Assembly: GCF_000378185.1 (NCBI RefSeq)
Contig: NZ_KB899380.1
Location: 62,001 to 126,000 of the forward strand
DNA length: 64,000 nucleotides
Source: Salinimonas chungwhensis DSM 16280
GTDB lineage: Bacteria > Pseudomonadota > Gammaproteobacteria > Enterobacterales > Alteromonadaceae
Reading direction: 5' to 3'
A program made the position numbers and the translations under genes. Numbering within the stretch: position 1 is the stretch's first letter; each line of letters begins with the position of its first letter. Positions 1-10,949 of the stretch are shown piece by piece. Below the pieces are notes generated by a model. The model ran no database searches. It was not told the origin of the DNA and saw only the letters and a program-made list of their open reading frames with translations.

Positions 1-1150
1 CTTCGTAAAGGTCGCGGGTGCGCGAAAATCGATGGGGCTGATAGACCATCACCAGGCGTTGTTCTGGCCAGTTGGCGCGGGCTGCAGCGATAGTAGCGGC
101 TACCTCTGTAGGATGATGGCCATAATCATCGACCAGGGTTAATGAGCCTGCGGATGTGGTAAATTCACCAAGCATTTCAAAGCGCCGTCCAATTCCGCCA
201 AATTCTGCAAGGGCCCGGCTAATAGCTTTATCATCCACACCTTCATCTGTAGCAACGGCGATCGCAGCCAGCGCATTAAGTACATTGTGCCGGCCACTTA
301 AATTTAACGTTACATCTAATGCAGATGCGTCTTTGCGAATAACGGTAAAACGTGCCTGATTGAATCCCAGAATGACATCTTCAGCGCGAACATCATTGTG
401 CGCCTCAAAGCCATAGGTAAGAACACTACGCCCAATTCTATCCCGGATAGCCTGAATATTTTTATCATCACCACACATAATCGCCTGCCCGTAAAACGGC
501 AGGTTGTGCAGAAAGTCCACATAAGCGTCTTTCATCCGATTGAAGTCGCCTTCGTAGGTATCCATGTGGTCAGCTTCAATATTGGTTACCACCGCAACCA
601 TGGGTTGAAGGTGCAAAAATGAAGCATCACTTTCATCGGCCTCTGCTATCAGATAACGACTTTTGCCCAGACGGGCATTGGTACCGGCACTGTTAAGCAG
701 GCCGCCAATAACAAAGGTTGGATCCAATTCAGCTTCAGCGAAAATCGTCGAAATCAGGCTGGTAGTGGTGGTTTTGCCATGGGTCCCGGCAATAGCCACA
801 CCGTGGCGAAAGCGCATAAGTTCAGCGAGCATTTCAGCCCGGCGGATAATGGGAATGCGGTGCTCCCGGGCGTAACAGACTTCCGGGTTACTTTCGTTGA
901 TGGCACTGGAGACCACCACCACGTCAGCACCGACAACGTTGTCGCTGGCATGGCCGATGAAGATCTCCGCGCCCAGCCTGGTGAGCCGTTCGGTCATCTT
1001 GCCGGTCTGAATATCAGACCCTGCAATCTGATATCCTTCGTTCGCCAGTACCTCAGCGATTCCGCCCATACCGGCGCCGCCGATACCGATAAAAAATATC
1101 TTGTTTACTTTCCGCATCTGCGGACTTTGAAACGGCGTTTCTAAAACCAT
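1..1150 (-). CDS. murC: UDP-N-acetylmuramate--L-alanine ligase (MurC), 3' end cut by window
   Basis: Cytoplasmic Mur ligase that adds L-alanine to UDP-MurNAc using ATP, the first amino-acid step of the peptidoglycan stem peptide. About 383 codons are visible of a usual ~480; the C-terminal domain runs off the left edge. The N-terminal nucleotide-binding GIGGAGMGG lies near residues 22-30 and the Mur-ligase ATP loop GTHGKTTTT near residues 122-130. Further on the protein shows [18 protein letters not shown] and DDYGHHPTE, all typical of MurC. The ATG at 1150 overlaps the murG stop (TGATG), so translation is probably coupled. This gene is the last visible member of the minus-strand dcw operon; ftsQ, ftsA and ftsZ would be expected beyond the edge. 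Confidence 0.97.
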   Translation of the reverse strand, partial: MVLETPFQSPQMRKVNKIFFIGIGGAGMGGIAEVLANEGYQIAGSDIQTGKMTERLTRLGAEIFIGHASDNVVGADVVVVSSAINESNPEVCYAREHRIPIIRRAEMLAELMRFRHGVAIAGTHGKTTTTSLISTIFAEAELDPTFVIGGLLNSAGTNARLGKSRYLIAEADESDASFLHLQPMVAVVTNIEADHMDTYEGDFNRMKDAYVDFLHNLPFYGQAIMCGDDKNIQAIRDRIGRSVLTYGFEAHNDVRAEDVILGFNQARFTVIRKDASALDVTLNLSGRHNVLNALAAIAVATDEGVDDKAISRALAEFGGIGRRFEMLGEFTTSAGSLTLVDDYGHHPTEVAATIAAARANWPEQRLVMVYQPHRFSRTRDLYE

Positions 1151-2223
1151 CAGGCCGTATCTCCTACCAGTTTTGCGCACTGGTTTACTACTTGTTCAGT
1201 TGCATCGATGATAGCCAGTTCGCGGGCTTTTTTACCCCGCGCTAGGCATTGCTGAGGATGCGCTATCCAATGAGCAATTACATCGGGTAATTCGTTTGCG
1301 AGTTTATCCTGAGGGATAAGCGTGGCCGCCTGGGCATTAACCAGCGCCGCGGCATTTTTTGTCTGATGATCATCCACCGCATGAGGTAAAGGCACAAACA
1401 CAGCGGATAAACCGGCTGCGGCCACCTCCGCTACGGTGAGTGCGCCCGCCCGGCAGATAATGACATCCGCCCAATCGTAGGCGTGCGCCATATCATCTAT
1501 AAACTCGGTGACTTTCCAGGTACACCGGGCCTGACTATATGCTTCTGTAAGCGCCGCTTTATGCCCTTTACCACTTTGATGCCACACATCTACCTGGTCG
1601 TAGGGCAACAACGCTAGGGGAACCTGGTTATTTAAGGGTAACGAGCCAAGGCTTCCGCCGATAACCAAAACTCTCAGCGGTGAGTGAACTCTTGCTTTCG
1701 CATTCAGAGTACGTATTTCATTGCGGATAGGGTTTCCCACCACCACACATTTTTTTTCTGCATCGCCAAATTGCGCTGCAGCCTCTTTAAAACCAAGCAG
1801 GATGCGATGAGCAATACGGCCTAACAGTTTGTTCGTCATCCCTGCTGCGGCATTTTGCTCATGAATAATCAACGGGACCCGGGCAAGGCGGGCTGCCACA
1901 CCGCCCGGGCCACTGGCATAACCACCGAAACCAATAACCAGGTCCGGCTGTATTCTTGTGATCAGTTGCTTGGCTTTGACCAAACTTTCAGCTAACGCCC
2001 AGAGACCTTTTAGGCCTTCCGTGGGACCTTTGCCGCGAAGACCTTTCACGGGCAGAAAATGCAGTGTAAAACCATGTTGAGGAACCACATCCGCTTCCAT
2101 TCTTTCTGCTGTGCCAAGCCATTCAATATGCCAGCCCGCCTCTTGTAGCGCATGAGCTACCGCTAATGCCGGGAAGACATGACCGCCGGTACCGCCGGCC
2201 ATGATCAAACAACGTTTAGTCAT
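1150..2223 (-). CDS. murG: UDP-GlcNAc:undecaprenyl-PP-MurNAc-pentapeptide GlcNAc transferase (MurG)
   Basis: Peripheral inner-membrane GT-B glycosyltransferase that converts lipid I to lipid II. The start is taken at the ATG at 2223 because the protein then begins [20 protein letters not shown], with the family's glycine-rich GGTGGH loop at residues 10-15; a longer reading from 2247 adds eight residues the family does not have. Length is 357 aa, normal for MurG. Other family features are [14 protein letters not shown] and the C-terminal donor site [11 protein letters not shown] followed by [10 protein letters not shown]. It overlaps the end of ftsW by 8 bp (ATGACTAA) and touches murC downstream, consistent with one polycistronic dcw message. 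Confidence 0.97.
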   Translation of the reverse strand: MTKRCLIMAGGTGGHVFPALAVAHALQEAGWHIEWLGTAERMEADVVPQHGFTLHFLPVKGLRGKGPTEGLKGLWALAESLVKAKQLITRIQPDLVIGFGGYASGPGGVAARLARVPLIIHEQNAAAGMTNKLLGRIAHRILLGFKEAAAQFGDAEKKCVVVGNPIRNEIRTLNAKARVHSPLRVLVIGGSLGSLPLNNQVPLALLPYDQVDVWHQSGKGHKAALTEAYSQARCTWKVTEFIDDMAHAYDWADVIICRAGALTVAEVAAAGLSAVFVPLPHAVDDHQTKNAAALVNAQAATLIPQDKLANELPDVIAHWIAHPQQCLARGKKARELAIIDATEQVVNQCAKLVGDTA

Positions 2224-3535
2224 GCACAGCCTCCTGCTCAACATCACTGAGCATAGATTTAACCTGCGCTTTGCTTTGACGTTCGTTTACCGGATCTGAC
2301 TCTTGCCCGTCGGTATTCTTACTCCCAAGCCGTGCGGCAGACTTGTTATTTTTGGATGAGTCTATGGCGTCTACCCGTAACTCAAAGTCGATGCGAATTA
2401 GCAGAGAGATAGCAACCATCATTACAATCAGACTGGTTCCGCCATAGCTGATAAGTGGCAGTGTGAGACCCTTAGTGGGCACGATTCCAACGCTGGCACC
2501 AACATTTACTGCGGTCTGAAAGCTCAACCAGATGCCGATACCATAAGCCAGATAACCTTCAAACGGTCGTCCGGCCTGCAACGCAAGATTGCCGATTCGC
2601 AGCGCTCGTAAAACCAGGAACAGAATGAGCGCTAGGATAACCATTACGCCGGCAAACCCGAGCTCTTCAGCCAGAATCGCCATAATAAAATCAGAATGCG
2701 CCTGAGTCAGAAACTCCAGCTTTTGGTAGCTGTTACCCAACCCCTGACCAAACCAGCTGCCTCGCCCGTAAGCCATTAATGACTGGGTTAACTGGTAGCC
2801 ACTGCCAAAGGGATCAGCCCAGGGATCCAGAAAGGACGTAACCCGCCGCAGGCGATACTCTTCCATTACTATCAGGCCCACGACAGCAGCCAGACCAACA
2901 AATACCACACCAAAAAATTGCCACAGTCTGGCGCCCGCTAAAAATAGCAACCCCATGGTTGTGGTAAGCATAACGACCACGGTGCCAAAATCGGGTTGCA
3001 TCAATAGCATTATCGCAACAAAAAACAGCACAACCAGGGGTTTGAAAAAGCCTTTGAGATTCTCTGTGACTTCTTCATAGCGCCGCACCAGATAGCCCGC
3101 CAGATAAGCAAAGAAAAATAATTTGGCCGGCTCAGCCGGTTGTAGTGTCATCGGCCCGATAACAATCCAGCGCGTACTCCCGTTAATGCTTTTGCCCACC
3201 AGTAAAACGGCCAACAGCAACCCCATAGCAAGCAGCAATAAATAGGGGTTGAAAATCCGCCAGAAGCGCATCGGAATCTGCAATACGATGCCACCAGCGA
3301 TGAGCGACAACACCAAATAAATACTGTGCCGAATGGAAAAGAAAAACGGGTTGCCGTACTCGCGTTCAGCTACCGGCATAGAGGCCGAAGTCACAACGAT
3401 AAGACCAATGGACATTAATGCCAGAGTTACCAATACCAAAGGCTTATCGTAAATATTGGCCGGTGCAGAAGCAGCCGGAGCGCCGTGTCGGGCGCTGAAA
3501 AGTTCGCTTAACCGGGCGTTCACGCTGGCAATCAC
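2216..3535 (-). CDS. ftsW: Septal peptidoglycan polymerase FtsW (SEDS family)
   Basis: Multi-spanning SEDS glycosyltransferase that polymerises lipid II at the septum with FtsI. At 439 aa it has about ten hydrophobic segments; family signatures include QPDFGT, the loop with AHSDFIMAILAEELG near residue 285, and the late GLTLPLISYGGTS motif. The start codon is GTG and overlaps the murD stop (GTGA). After the last membrane segment there is a hydrophilic, charged tail of roughly 55 residues, longer than the short C-terminus of E. coli FtsW and probably cytoplasmic and disordered. FtsI is encoded upstream in the same operon, matching the FtsW-FtsI partnership. Confidence 0.96.
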   Translation of the reverse strand: MIASVNARLSELFSARHGAPAASAPANIYDKPLVLVTLALMSIGLIVVTSASMPVAEREYGNPFFFSIRHSIYLVLSLIAGGIVLQIPMRFWRIFNPYLLLLAMGLLLAVLLVGKSINGSTRWIVIGPMTLQPAEPAKLFFFAYLAGYLVRRYEEVTENLKGFFKPLVVLFFVAIMLLMQPDFGTVVVMLTTTMGLLFLAGARLWQFFGVVFVGLAAVVGLIVMEEYRLRRVTSFLDPWADPFGSGYQLTQSLMAYGRGSWFGQGLGNSYQKLEFLTQAHSDFIMAILAEELGFAGVMVILALILFLVLRALRIGNLALQAGRPFEGYLAYGIGIWLSFQTAVNVGASVGIVPTKGLTLPLISYGGTSLIVMMVAISLLIRIDFELRVDAIDSSKNNKSAARLGSKNTDGQESDPVNERQSKAQVKSMLSDVEQEAVHD

Positions 3536-4839
3536 TTACACACCTCCGCTACAGCCTGTCTGAACACCTCAGCCCGGTGTTCATAGTTATCAAACATATC
3601 CAGGCTGGCACAGGCCGGGGATAACAGTACCGTATCGCCGGCACGACTGTGGGTGGATGCCTGTTCAACAGCTTCACGCATGCTGGTTACTTCTAATGCT
3701 TTATGGTGCAGCGCCGCAATAGCAGGTCCATCTTTTCCCAGCGTGATTAACAGATCAATGTGCTGGTTGAGCGAATCGCTAAGCGCGCTTAGATCGGCGC
3801 CTTTACTGTCGCCACCAGCAATAAGAATAAGCTTGCCTGAAGTAGCGTGGCGCAAACCAGTGATGGCTGCAAGCGTCGCGCCCACATTGGTTGCTTTAGA
3901 ATCATCAATCCAGCTGACGCTATTACTGTCAGCGATTTTAACGCAACGATGGGGTACCGGCTGAAAATCGTAGACTGCCTCTGCCGCAGCCTGAATATCC
4001 ATACCGGCATGTAACGCCAGTCCTAGCGCAGCCTGAATATTTAAAATGTTGTGCGTACCGGTTAATTGTACCCGGGATAAATCAACCACTTTCTCATTCT
4101 GCCAGGTAATCCAGTTGTCGGATATGCCAAAATCGTCACTATGTACTCCAGCGGAAAATTCCGTCACCTGGACGGTAAGCGCCAGCGGGTAGGTTATTTG
4201 CTGATCACGCCAGGCTACGGCATGCAGGGTGTTATTATAAATTCGCTGCTTGGCATCGCTGTATGCAGCGAGTGTTTTATGCCGATCTAAATGGTCATCG
4301 CTGATATTTAAAATGGTTGCGGCCTGCAAACATAAAGACTCAGTAGTCTCAAGCTGAAAGCTGGAGAGCTCCAAAACCACATAGTCCGGTGCCTGCCCCA
4401 GCGTACTAAGTGCCGGGGTGCCCACATTCCCTGCGGCTATCGCATTGAGACCGCCCGCCTTAAGAATGTGTGTTACCAACAAAGTAACGGTCGTTTTGCC
4501 ATTTGAACCTGTAATACCAATAACCGGCGCAGAGTTATACCGGGCGAATAACTCTATCTCACCAATCAGCACCACCCCGCTCTCGCGGGCCGCGCATAAG
4601 GCTGGATGGGATAATGCCAGCCCGGGTGAGACCACAGCGATATCCACGTCCTGCCAGAAATTATCCGGCAGCGAACCTTTAAAAAATGGCACATCTGCCC
4701 AGTCAGGGACGACGATATCTTCCCGTGAATCCCAGACAGTCACAGGGATAGATCTTTCGATGAAAAAACGCACGCAGGCCTGCCCGCTCTTACCAAAGCC
4801 AGCGACAACGACATTTTTATTCTCGAACCTATCCATCAT
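3532..4839 (-). CDS. murD: UDP-N-acetylmuramoyl-L-alanine--D-glutamate ligase (MurD)
   Basis: Cytoplasmic ATP-dependent ligase adding D-glutamate to UDP-MurNAc-L-Ala. The 435-aa protein has an N-terminal Rossmann region (VVVAGFGKSGQA), the ATP loop GITGSNGKTTV near residues 109-119, NISDDHLDRH and the late WIDDSKATN motif, in the order expected for MurD. The likely start is the ATG at 4839, with AGGTAA about 7 nt upstream; a second ATG follows directly at 4836. It sits 7 nt after mraY and overlaps ftsW by 4 bp. Confidence 0.97.
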   Translation of the reverse strand: MMDRFENKNVVVAGFGKSGQACVRFFIERSIPVTVWDSREDIVVPDWADVPFFKGSLPDNFWQDVDIAVVSPGLALSHPALCAARESGVVLIGEIELFARYNSAPVIGITGSNGKTTVTLLVTHILKAGGLNAIAAGNVGTPALSTLGQAPDYVVLELSSFQLETTESLCLQAATILNISDDHLDRHKTLAAYSDAKQRIYNNTLHAVAWRDQQITYPLALTVQVTEFSAGVHSDDFGISDNWITWQNEKVVDLSRVQLTGTHNILNIQAALGLALHAGMDIQAAAEAVYDFQPVPHRCVKIADSNSVSWIDDSKATNVGATLAAITGLRHATSGKLILIAGGDSKGADLSALSDSLNQHIDLLITLGKDGPAIAALHHKALEVTSMREAVEQASTHSRAGDTVLLSPACASLDMFDNYEHRAEVFRQAVAEVCK

Positions 4840-4846
4840 TTTATTG

Positions 4847-5929
4847 TTACCTGAGTTTAAGCGTGGCCAGACCGACCAAAACCAGAATCAAAGAGATAAT
4901 CCAGAAGCGCACAATAACCCGCGGCTCTGGCCAGCCTTTCAGTTCATAGTGATGATGGATAGGCGCCATTCTGAAAATCCGCTGGCCGCGTAGCTTGTAA
5001 GAGCCCACCTGTAAAATAACGGATAAGGTTTCGATGACAAAAACACCGCCCATGATGATTAATACAATTTCCTGACGTACCAGTACGGCGAGCACACCCA
5101 GTGTGCCACCTAACGCCAGCGAGCCCACATCACCCATAAACACCTGTGCCGGATACGTGTTAAACCATAAAAAACCTAAACCGGCACCGACAATCGCCGT
5201 ACATACAATGACCAGTTCACTGGTCAGGGGGATAAAAGGAATGTTCAGATACGCGGCAAAATTTGTATTGCCAGTAACATAGGCAAAGATTGCCAATGCC
5301 CCGGCCACTAAAATCGTCGGTACGATAGCCAGGCCGTCCAGGCCGTCGGTAAGATTCACAGCATTACTTGTTCCTACCAGCGCAAAATAAACCACGGCAA
5401 TGAAGAACAGCCCAAGTTGGGGAAACACATCTTTGAAAAACGGCACCAACAGGCTGGTTTCCGCGGGCGAGGCAGCGCTGGCATACAGATATATTGCAAC
5501 CCCCAGCGCAATAACGGATTGCCAGAAATATTTCCAGCGGGCAATAAGGCCATTTGAATCTTTGCGGATGACCTTGCGGTAATCGTCAACAAACCCGATG
5601 ATGCCATAACCAATAACCACCGCCAGCGTAACCAACACATAGCGGTTGGTAAGGTCGGCCCAAAGCAGAACACTGGCCACAATAGCCGAAAGGATAAGCA
5701 GGCCTCCCATGGTGGGCGTACCAGCTTTCGACAGGTGACTTTCAGGGCCATCATCGCGAACAGTCTGGCCGATCTGCATACGCTGAAGTGCTCGAATCAT
5801 CTTCGGCCCGGTAATAATTGCTATTAATAACGCCGTCAGGGTGCTCAGAATTGCCCGCATTGTCAGATAAGAAAATACGTTAAATCCTGTTTCGAACTGG
5901 GTTAACCACTCAGCCAGCCAAATTAACAT
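4847..5929 (-). CDS. mraY: Phospho-N-acetylmuramoyl-pentapeptide-transferase (MraY)
   Basis: Integral membrane enzyme that moves phospho-MurNAc-pentapeptide from UDP to undecaprenyl phosphate, forming lipid I. Length is 360 aa, as in E. coli. The polytopic sequence carries the aspartate-rich GFVDDYRK motif (near residue 115), [13 protein letters not shown] (near 190) and [12 protein letters not shown] (near 265), followed by the [12 protein letters not shown] histidine motif. These are the Mg2+ and substrate-binding signatures of MraY. The start ATG at 5929 overlaps the end of murF by 7 bp. Confidence 0.98.
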   Translation of the reverse strand: MLIWLAEWLTQFETGFNVFSYLTMRAILSTLTALLIAIITGPKMIRALQRMQIGQTVRDDGPESHLSKAGTPTMGGLLILSAIVASVLLWADLTNRYVLVTLAVVIGYGIIGFVDDYRKVIRKDSNGLIARWKYFWQSVIALGVAIYLYASAASPAETSLLVPFFKDVFPQLGLFFIAVVYFALVGTSNAVNLTDGLDGLAIVPTILVAGALAIFAYVTGNTNFAAYLNIPFIPLTSELVIVCTAIVGAGLGFLWFNTYPAQVFMGDVGSLALGGTLGVLAVLVRQEIVLIIMGGVFVIETLSVILQVGSYKLRGQRIFRMAPIHHHYELKGWPEPRVIVRFWIISLILVLVGLATLKLR

Positions 5930-7326
5930 GCCATACGCTCCCGACGGCGCTCAAGCTTTCCCAATGGGGAGGCCTCAATTGCTTTTACTACATTTTCCAT
6001 TTTTGCGCTGCGTGAGCCTTTGACCAGAATAGAAATATCCCGTTGCTCGGCGCTACCCAGTGTTTCAAGCGCGGTTAGCAGGTTTTCAACGTCGGTAAAA
6101 TGCCCGCCTAGCTCCTGATAGACGGCGCTGGCATGCTGACTGAGCACACCCAGTGAAAACAGGTGGTCAATGCCTTTCTGGCGGGCGTACTCGCCAACTT
6201 TTTCATGGTAATAGCGGGCCTTTTCACCCAGCTCGGCCATATCGCCAAGCACCAGCACCCGCAATCCACTAAAGCTGGAAAGCGTATCTATAGCAGCATT
6301 GACAGAGGCAACATTGGCGTTGTAAGTATCGTCCAATAAACGAACCTGCCCGGATAACTGCTTTACATTCAGGCGCCCTTTGACCTGCGTCATTTCTCGA
6401 AGCCCGTCTTGCACATTATCCAGGGTAGCTCCCACCTGAATACTCAGGGCGGCAGCTGCCAGTGCGTTGCCAACATTATGCAGGCCCGGCACCGACAGCT
6501 GGATGTTAATTCGCCCGACTGGCGTTACCATCACAAACTCTGCGCATCCGTCGAGTCCAAGAATCACCTCTTCGGCGGTGTAGTCTGCCTCGTGTTTTTG
6601 ATCAGCAGCAAATGTCAGGGTTTTTTGTTGCTTCAGTTTGCCCAGCCAAAAGTCGGTAAACTGGCTATCTGCATTGACCAGGGCCACGCCGGAAGCATCC
6701 AGTCCCTGGAAAATTTCACTTTTGGCCCGGGCAACGCCGAACAGACTGCCAAAGCCTTCAAGGTGAGAGGCCGCCGCATTAACAATAGTGGCCACATCTG
6801 GCTTCACTAACTCGGTGGTATAGGCAATTTCACCCAGGTGATTGGCGCCCAGTTCCATTACGGCAAAGTCGTGGTCATGCTGTAACCGAAGTAAGGTAAG
6901 CGGAACCCCGATGTCGTTATTGAAATTACCGGCAGTGGCCAGCACGTTGCCGCGCCGCGCAAGAATAGCGGAGGTCATTTCCTTCACCGTCGTCTTCCCA
7001 CTACTGCCGGTAATGGCCACAGTTTTCACATTAACTTCCTGTTTCACCGCGCGGCCCAGAGCGCCGAGTGCAAGGCGGGTATCCTCAACATAGATTACCG
7101 GCAATGTGGTACTGATTATTTCACTGGCGATGATGGCGCTGGCGCCGCCTGCTAAGGCTTGCTCTATAAATGCATGACCGTTAAATGTCGGTCCGGTAAG
7201 TGCCACAAAAAGATCGCCTTGTTGTAAGGTGCGGGTATCGGTGCTCACCCCTTCCACCTGAATATTCTTTCCGCTCAGGCGTCCGTGCACCTGCTCAGCA
7301 ATCCAGGACAGCGTTGTTGTTATCAT
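5923..7326 (-). CDS. murF: UDP-MurNAc-tripeptide--D-alanyl-D-alanine ligase (MurF)
   Basis: Cytoplasmic Mur ligase adding the D-Ala-D-Ala dipeptide, completing the UDP-MurNAc-pentapeptide. The 467-aa sequence has an N-terminal substrate-binding domain ([18 protein letters not shown]), the ATP loop [13 protein letters not shown] near residues 105-117, the [13 protein letters not shown] motif that marks MurF among the Mur ligases, and [11 protein letters not shown] near residue 335. It overlaps murE by 4 bp and mraY by 7 bp. Confidence 0.97.
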   Translation of the reverse strand: MITTTLSWIAEQVHGRLSGKNIQVEGVSTDTRTLQQGDLFVALTGPTFNGHAFIEQALAGGASAIIASEIISTTLPVIYVEDTRLALGALGRAVKQEVNVKTVAITGSSGKTTVKEMTSAILARRGNVLATAGNFNNDIGVPLTLLRLQHDHDFAVMELGANHLGEIAYTTELVKPDVATIVNAAASHLEGFGSLFGVARAKSEIFQGLDASGVALVNADSQFTDFWLGKLKQQKTLTFAADQKHEADYTAEEVILGLDGCAEFVMVTPVGRINIQLSVPGLHNVGNALAAAALSIQVGATLDNVQDGLREMTQVKGRLNVKQLSGQVRLLDDTYNANVASVNAAIDTLSSFSGLRVLVLGDMAELGEKARYYHEKVGEYARQKGIDHLFSLGVLSQHASAVYQELGGHFTDVENLLTALETLGSAEQRDISILVKGSRSAKMENVVKAIEASPLGKLERRRERMAC

Positions 7327-8852
7327 TTGCTGTACTCCTCTTGCAGCCGCACAATAACGGCTCGCTCGTTGTAATCAGTTTTCTCTTGGCCAATAATTTG
7401 ATAATTCTCATGCCCTTTACCGGCCACAATAATTAAATCGTTCGATGCTGCATTTTGCAGACAGTAGCGAATTGCCGCCTCCCGATCCGGTTCAAAAATC
7501 GCCTGGTCAGGCCGAACCAGACCTGCTTTGATGTCCCAAGCAATGGTGGCGGGCTGTTCTGAGCGGTTATTATCGTTTGTAATAACAACGTAGTCAGCGT
7601 GGTGTTCTGCCACCTCGCCCATAAGCGGCCGTTTGCCCTTGTCCCGATCTCCGCCACATCCGAAAACACACCACACCTTACCTTCGGTGTGGGCCCGGGC
7701 ACTGCTCAGAACCTGTTTAAGGGCATCTGGCGTATGTGCGTAATCCACGACAACATTGGCATGCCGTGGGAAAGTAAACACTTCCATCCTGCCGTTAACC
7801 GGGCAAAGCATCGGAAGTACCCTGACCACATCTTCAAACCGCTCACCCTGCGCTAACAAAACAGCCACTGCACTTAGCAAATTTCTAACGTTGAATTCGC
7901 CCAGCAATGGCGCATTAACCACTGTGGTCCCCCAACTGCTTTTGAGCCTGAATTGCACACCGCCCTGATGATATTGCACATTTGTGGCCAAACAATGGCG
8001 ATAGGCTGATAAATCCGGTAATTGCTGATCCATTGATGTCAGCACAATTTCGGTTTGCTCTTGCGCCGCGGCCCGCCAGTTCACACTCTCTTTATCATCA
8101 CTATTCAAAACCACGGTGTGCAAACCCGGCTGCTTTAACAAAGCTCGTTTCGCCCGGGCATAATTTTCCATGGTATGGTGATAATCCAGATGGTCTCTGG
8201 ACAGGTTGGTAAACACCGCAATATCTGTTTTCACCTGACTCAATCGGCTTTGCACGATGGCATGGGAGGATGCTTCAAATGCAACCTGACGGACCTTTTG
8301 AAGCACAAAGTTTGCCAGAATATGCTGCATGTGAATGGCATCGGGCGTCGTATTGTCTCCGGGCGAAGGGGTCCACCGGGTAGAAGCGCCCTCGTACACA
8401 CCACTGCCCAGGGTTCCAATGGCTGCACTACGCTCGCCCAGCAGCGATTTCATCTGGCTAAGCAATTGAACAACCGAAGTTTTTCCGTTGGTACCGGTCA
8501 CTGCAACGGTTTCGAGCTTGGTGGCCGGATAGTCATAAAATGCAGCCGCCAGTGACGACAGCATGGCAGGCAATTCGGCCAGATGAACAATCACCGTCCC
8601 ACCGCGCATTTCCAGCGCGCCATGGGCACCACTGTCGTCAGTTTGCGTCATGATAACCCTGGCCCCGAGGCTAATGGCCTGAGGAATAAAGTCTCGCCCG
8701 TCCAGCTTATGACCTTTAACCGCTACAAACGCCAAATCCCGTGAAACCTGACGACTGTCCAGGGTTAAGCCATTAATTCTGATATCAGGCGCTTCAATCC
8801 CAAATTTTGCCAGCAACGGGCGAATACTCTGGGTAAATGTATTAGCTGCCAT
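7323..8852 (-). CDS. murE: UDP-MurNAc-L-Ala-D-Glu--meso-diaminopimelate ligase (MurE)
   Basis: Adds meso-diaminopimelate to the stem peptide. The ATG at 8852 is chosen because GGAG lies 6 nt upstream; the in-frame ATG at 8858 abuts that GGAG and the track-length start at 8897 lies deep within ftsI. This gives 509 aa. Visible features are the ATP loop VTGTNGKTSVV, TNLSRDHLDYHH, VDYAHTPDAL and the meso-DAP selectivity motif DNNRSEQP (DNPR in many homologues, here DNNR). The late GKGHENYQI is also typical. It overlaps the end of ftsI by 11 bp. Confidence 0.96.
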   Translation of the reverse strand: MAANTFTQSIRPLLAKFGIEAPDIRINGLTLDSRQVSRDLAFVAVKGHKLDGRDFIPQAISLGARVIMTQTDDSGAHGALEMRGGTVIVHLAELPAMLSSLAAAFYDYPATKLETVAVTGTNGKTSVVQLLSQMKSLLGERSAAIGTLGSGVYEGASTRWTPSPGDNTTPDAIHMQHILANFVLQKVRQVAFEASSHAIVQSRLSQVKTDIAVFTNLSRDHLDYHHTMENYARAKRALLKQPGLHTVVLNSDDKESVNWRAAAQEQTEIVLTSMDQQLPDLSAYRHCLATNVQYHQGGVQFRLKSSWGTTVVNAPLLGEFNVRNLLSAVAVLLAQGERFEDVVRVLPMLCPVNGRMEVFTFPRHANVVVDYAHTPDALKQVLSSARAHTEGKVWCVFGCGGDRDKGKRPLMGEVAEHHADYVVITNDNNRSEQPATIAWDIKAGLVRPDQAIFEPDREAAIRYCLQNAASNDLIIVAGKGHENYQIIGQEKTDYNERAVIVRLQEEYSK

Positions 8853-10617
8853 GCTCATCTCCGCGTAGCCATTGCGTTGAGGTAACCTGTTTGTCATCTG
8901 GCGGGATATTCAGCAGCTGTAATGCCCCGCCCATAATGGCTGAAAATGTCGGTGCTGCTGTATCTCCTGCGTGATATAAATCACCGCCGGGTTCGTTAAT
9001 CAGGACCACGGTGACCAGCTTTGGGTCGCTTAGCGGCGCCATACCGGCGAAAATATTGACATATTCTTCGCCGTAGCCACCGGCTACCGCTTTACGACTG
9101 GTGCCGGTTTTACCGCCCACCCGATAGCCAGGAATTGCGGCTTTTACTGCGGTCCCCCCACGTTGGACAACGCTTTCGAGCATATTGCGCACAGCCTGTG
9201 CGTTGCGCTCGCTGACGACGCGTTCTTCCTGCGGTTTCCAGCCTCTGGACTTAGGACTTTTAACAATACTTAGTGGATATTTAATACCGCCGTTAGCGAT
9301 GGTGGCGTACATCCTTGCTATCTGTGCTGTAGTTACCGAAATACCGTAACCAAAAGACAGGGTAGCCAATTCAAATTCAGACCAACGACTGCGCTCATGA
9401 AAAATGCCATTGCTTTCGCCGGGCATATTTGTCCCGGTATCAGTCATAAGACCCATGTTGTAATAAGTATCCAGCAAGAAATTCTTAGGCACGCCCAGCG
9501 CCAGCCGTGAGGTCCCCATATTGCTGGAATGCTGAATAATTTCTTCCAGGGTCAGTTCGCCATAGTTGCGATGATCTTTGACCAGACTGCCACCCAGGCG
9601 CATCCAGCCAGGATGTGTATCCACCGTGTCACCAATATCCACATTGCCAAATTCAAGGGCCGATAACACAGCCAGAGGTTTCATGGCAGAGCCGGGTTCA
9701 AAAGCATCTGTAAGAACACGGTTGCGCATACGTCGCGGTGAGACATCTGAGCGGTCATTAGGGTTAAAAGAAGGTGCATTGACCATGGCCAGAATTTCAC
9801 CGGTATCGACATCAAGCACCATCGCCGAGGCTGATGTGGCCTGGTAATAAAGCATCGCTTCTTTAATTTCCCGATAAGCCAGCGCCTGAATGCGCTGGTC
9901 AATGGTCAGCGTCAGGTTCCCCGCTGCTTCGCCATCTTTGGTTTCTAAAATTTCTACCTGACGGCCTTTGGCATCCCGGCGAATAATTTTCGATCCCGGC
10001 GTACCGGTCAGCCAGTCGTTGTAAAGTCGTTCAAGGCCTTCGATACCGGTATCATCTACATTGGTAATACCGATAAGCTGCGCTGTCACCTCGCCATTAG
10101 GATAGTAGCGACGACTTTCCCGGCGTAGGTAAATTCCCGGAATACCCAGCTGACTAACATAGTCGGCCATCGCTGGTGACACCTGGCGCTGAAGATAGAC
10201 AAAACGACGGGACGGATTACTGACTTTCTGCCTGAGCGTATCAACATCGCGTCCCAGCACATCTGCCAGCGCTTCCCAACGGCGGTTTTTGCTCAGGCCA
10301 TTTTTATCATGAACAATCTTAGGATCAGCGTACACTGCCTGCACCGGCACGCTGACAGCTAATTCGACGCCGTTTCTGTCGCTTATCAGGCCACGGTACG
10401 TTGGCATATTACGGGTACGTAACGTGCGGCTGTCACCCTGTTCAATTAAGTTATCCGGCGCTATCACCTGAATATAGGCTGCACGTACTGCGATGGCCAC
10501 AAACACCAGCGCAACCGCGCTCATGACCGTTAAAAAACGCCAGTGAACCATACTGGGTTTAACATTTTGCCTGGCGCCGCGGCTTCGTTTTTTGGAGGCA
10601 TTCACCTGGCGTGTCAT
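8842..10617 (-). CDS. ftsI: Septal peptidoglycan transpeptidase FtsI (PBP3)
   Basis: Class B penicillin-binding protein that crosslinks septal peptidoglycan with FtsW. The 591-aa protein has a basic cytoplasmic N-terminus, one membrane anchor at about residues 28-50, a PBP dimer domain and a C-terminal transpeptidase. All three active-site motifs are present: SAMK with the nucleophile Ser310 and Lys313, SSN at 364-366, and KTGT at 503-506. The start overlaps the ftsL stop (ATGA), so translation is likely coupled. Confidence 0.97.
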   Translation of the reverse strand: MTRQVNASKKRSRGARQNVKPSMVHWRFLTVMSAVALVFVAIAVRAAYIQVIAPDNLIEQGDSRTLRTRNMPTYRGLISDRNGVELAVSVPVQAVYADPKIVHDKNGLSKNRRWEALADVLGRDVDTLRQKVSNPSRRFVYLQRQVSPAMADYVSQLGIPGIYLRRESRRYYPNGEVTAQLIGITNVDDTGIEGLERLYNDWLTGTPGSKIIRRDAKGRQVEILETKDGEAAGNLTLTIDQRIQALAYREIKEAMLYYQATSASAMVLDVDTGEILAMVNAPSFNPNDRSDVSPRRMRNRVLTDAFEPGSAMKPLAVLSALEFGNVDIGDTVDTHPGWMRLGGSLVKDHRNYGELTLEEIIQHSSNMGTSRLALGVPKNFLLDTYYNMGLMTDTGTNMPGESNGIFHERSRWSEFELATLSFGYGISVTTAQIARMYATIANGGIKYPLSIVKSPKSRGWKPQEERVVSERNAQAVRNMLESVVQRGGTAVKAAIPGYRVGGKTGTSRKAVAGGYGEEYVNIFAGMAPLSDPKLVTVVLINEPGGDLYHAGDTAAPTFSAIMGGALQLLNIPPDDKQVTSTQWLRGDEHGS

Positions 10618-10949
10618 TTTATTTTCACCACTACTTCTTCTTCAGCGCTGGGCCGGTGCATATCCAGCTGCTTTTCCACCATCGCTTCAATACGGTTATG
10701 CTCGGTAAGGGCACGCTGCTCCAGTACCAGGTTTCGCCACTGCACGTCCAGCTCATCGCGTTCCTGCATCAATGTTTCCAGCGCGATATTCTGCTGCCGG
10801 TTATGATGACTGGAAAGGATTACCGCAAACGCAGAAGCGATAACCATCAAATACAACAAAACCCGCAATTTGTTGCGGGTCAAATCGGAAAGCAGAATGT
10901 AAGCTAAATGAAGCTGACCAGCTGCGGCATCCTGCCGTTGAGCACTCAT
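10614..10949 (-). CDS. ftsL: Cell division protein FtsL
   Basis: Small bitopic divisome protein that forms a complex with FtsB and FtsQ and activates FtsWI. The 111-aa sequence has a short cytoplasmic N-terminus, one hydrophobic helix around residues 28-47 and a periplasmic coiled-coil region ([20 protein letters not shown]). Family sequence conservation is low; the call rests on size, topology and position between rsmH and ftsI, which is the invariant dcw place of ftsL. ATGA overlaps occur on both sides. Confidence 0.92.
   Translation of the reverse strand: MSAQRQDAAAGQLHLAYILLSDLTRNKLRVLLYLMVIASAFAVILSSHHNRQQNIALETLMQERDELDVQWRNLVLEQRALTEHNRIEAMVEKQLDMHRPSAEEEVVVKIK

Noticed and set aside
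779..1144. 121-codon plus-strand frame inside murC
   Set aside because: It is antisense to a clearly conserved murC coding sequence.
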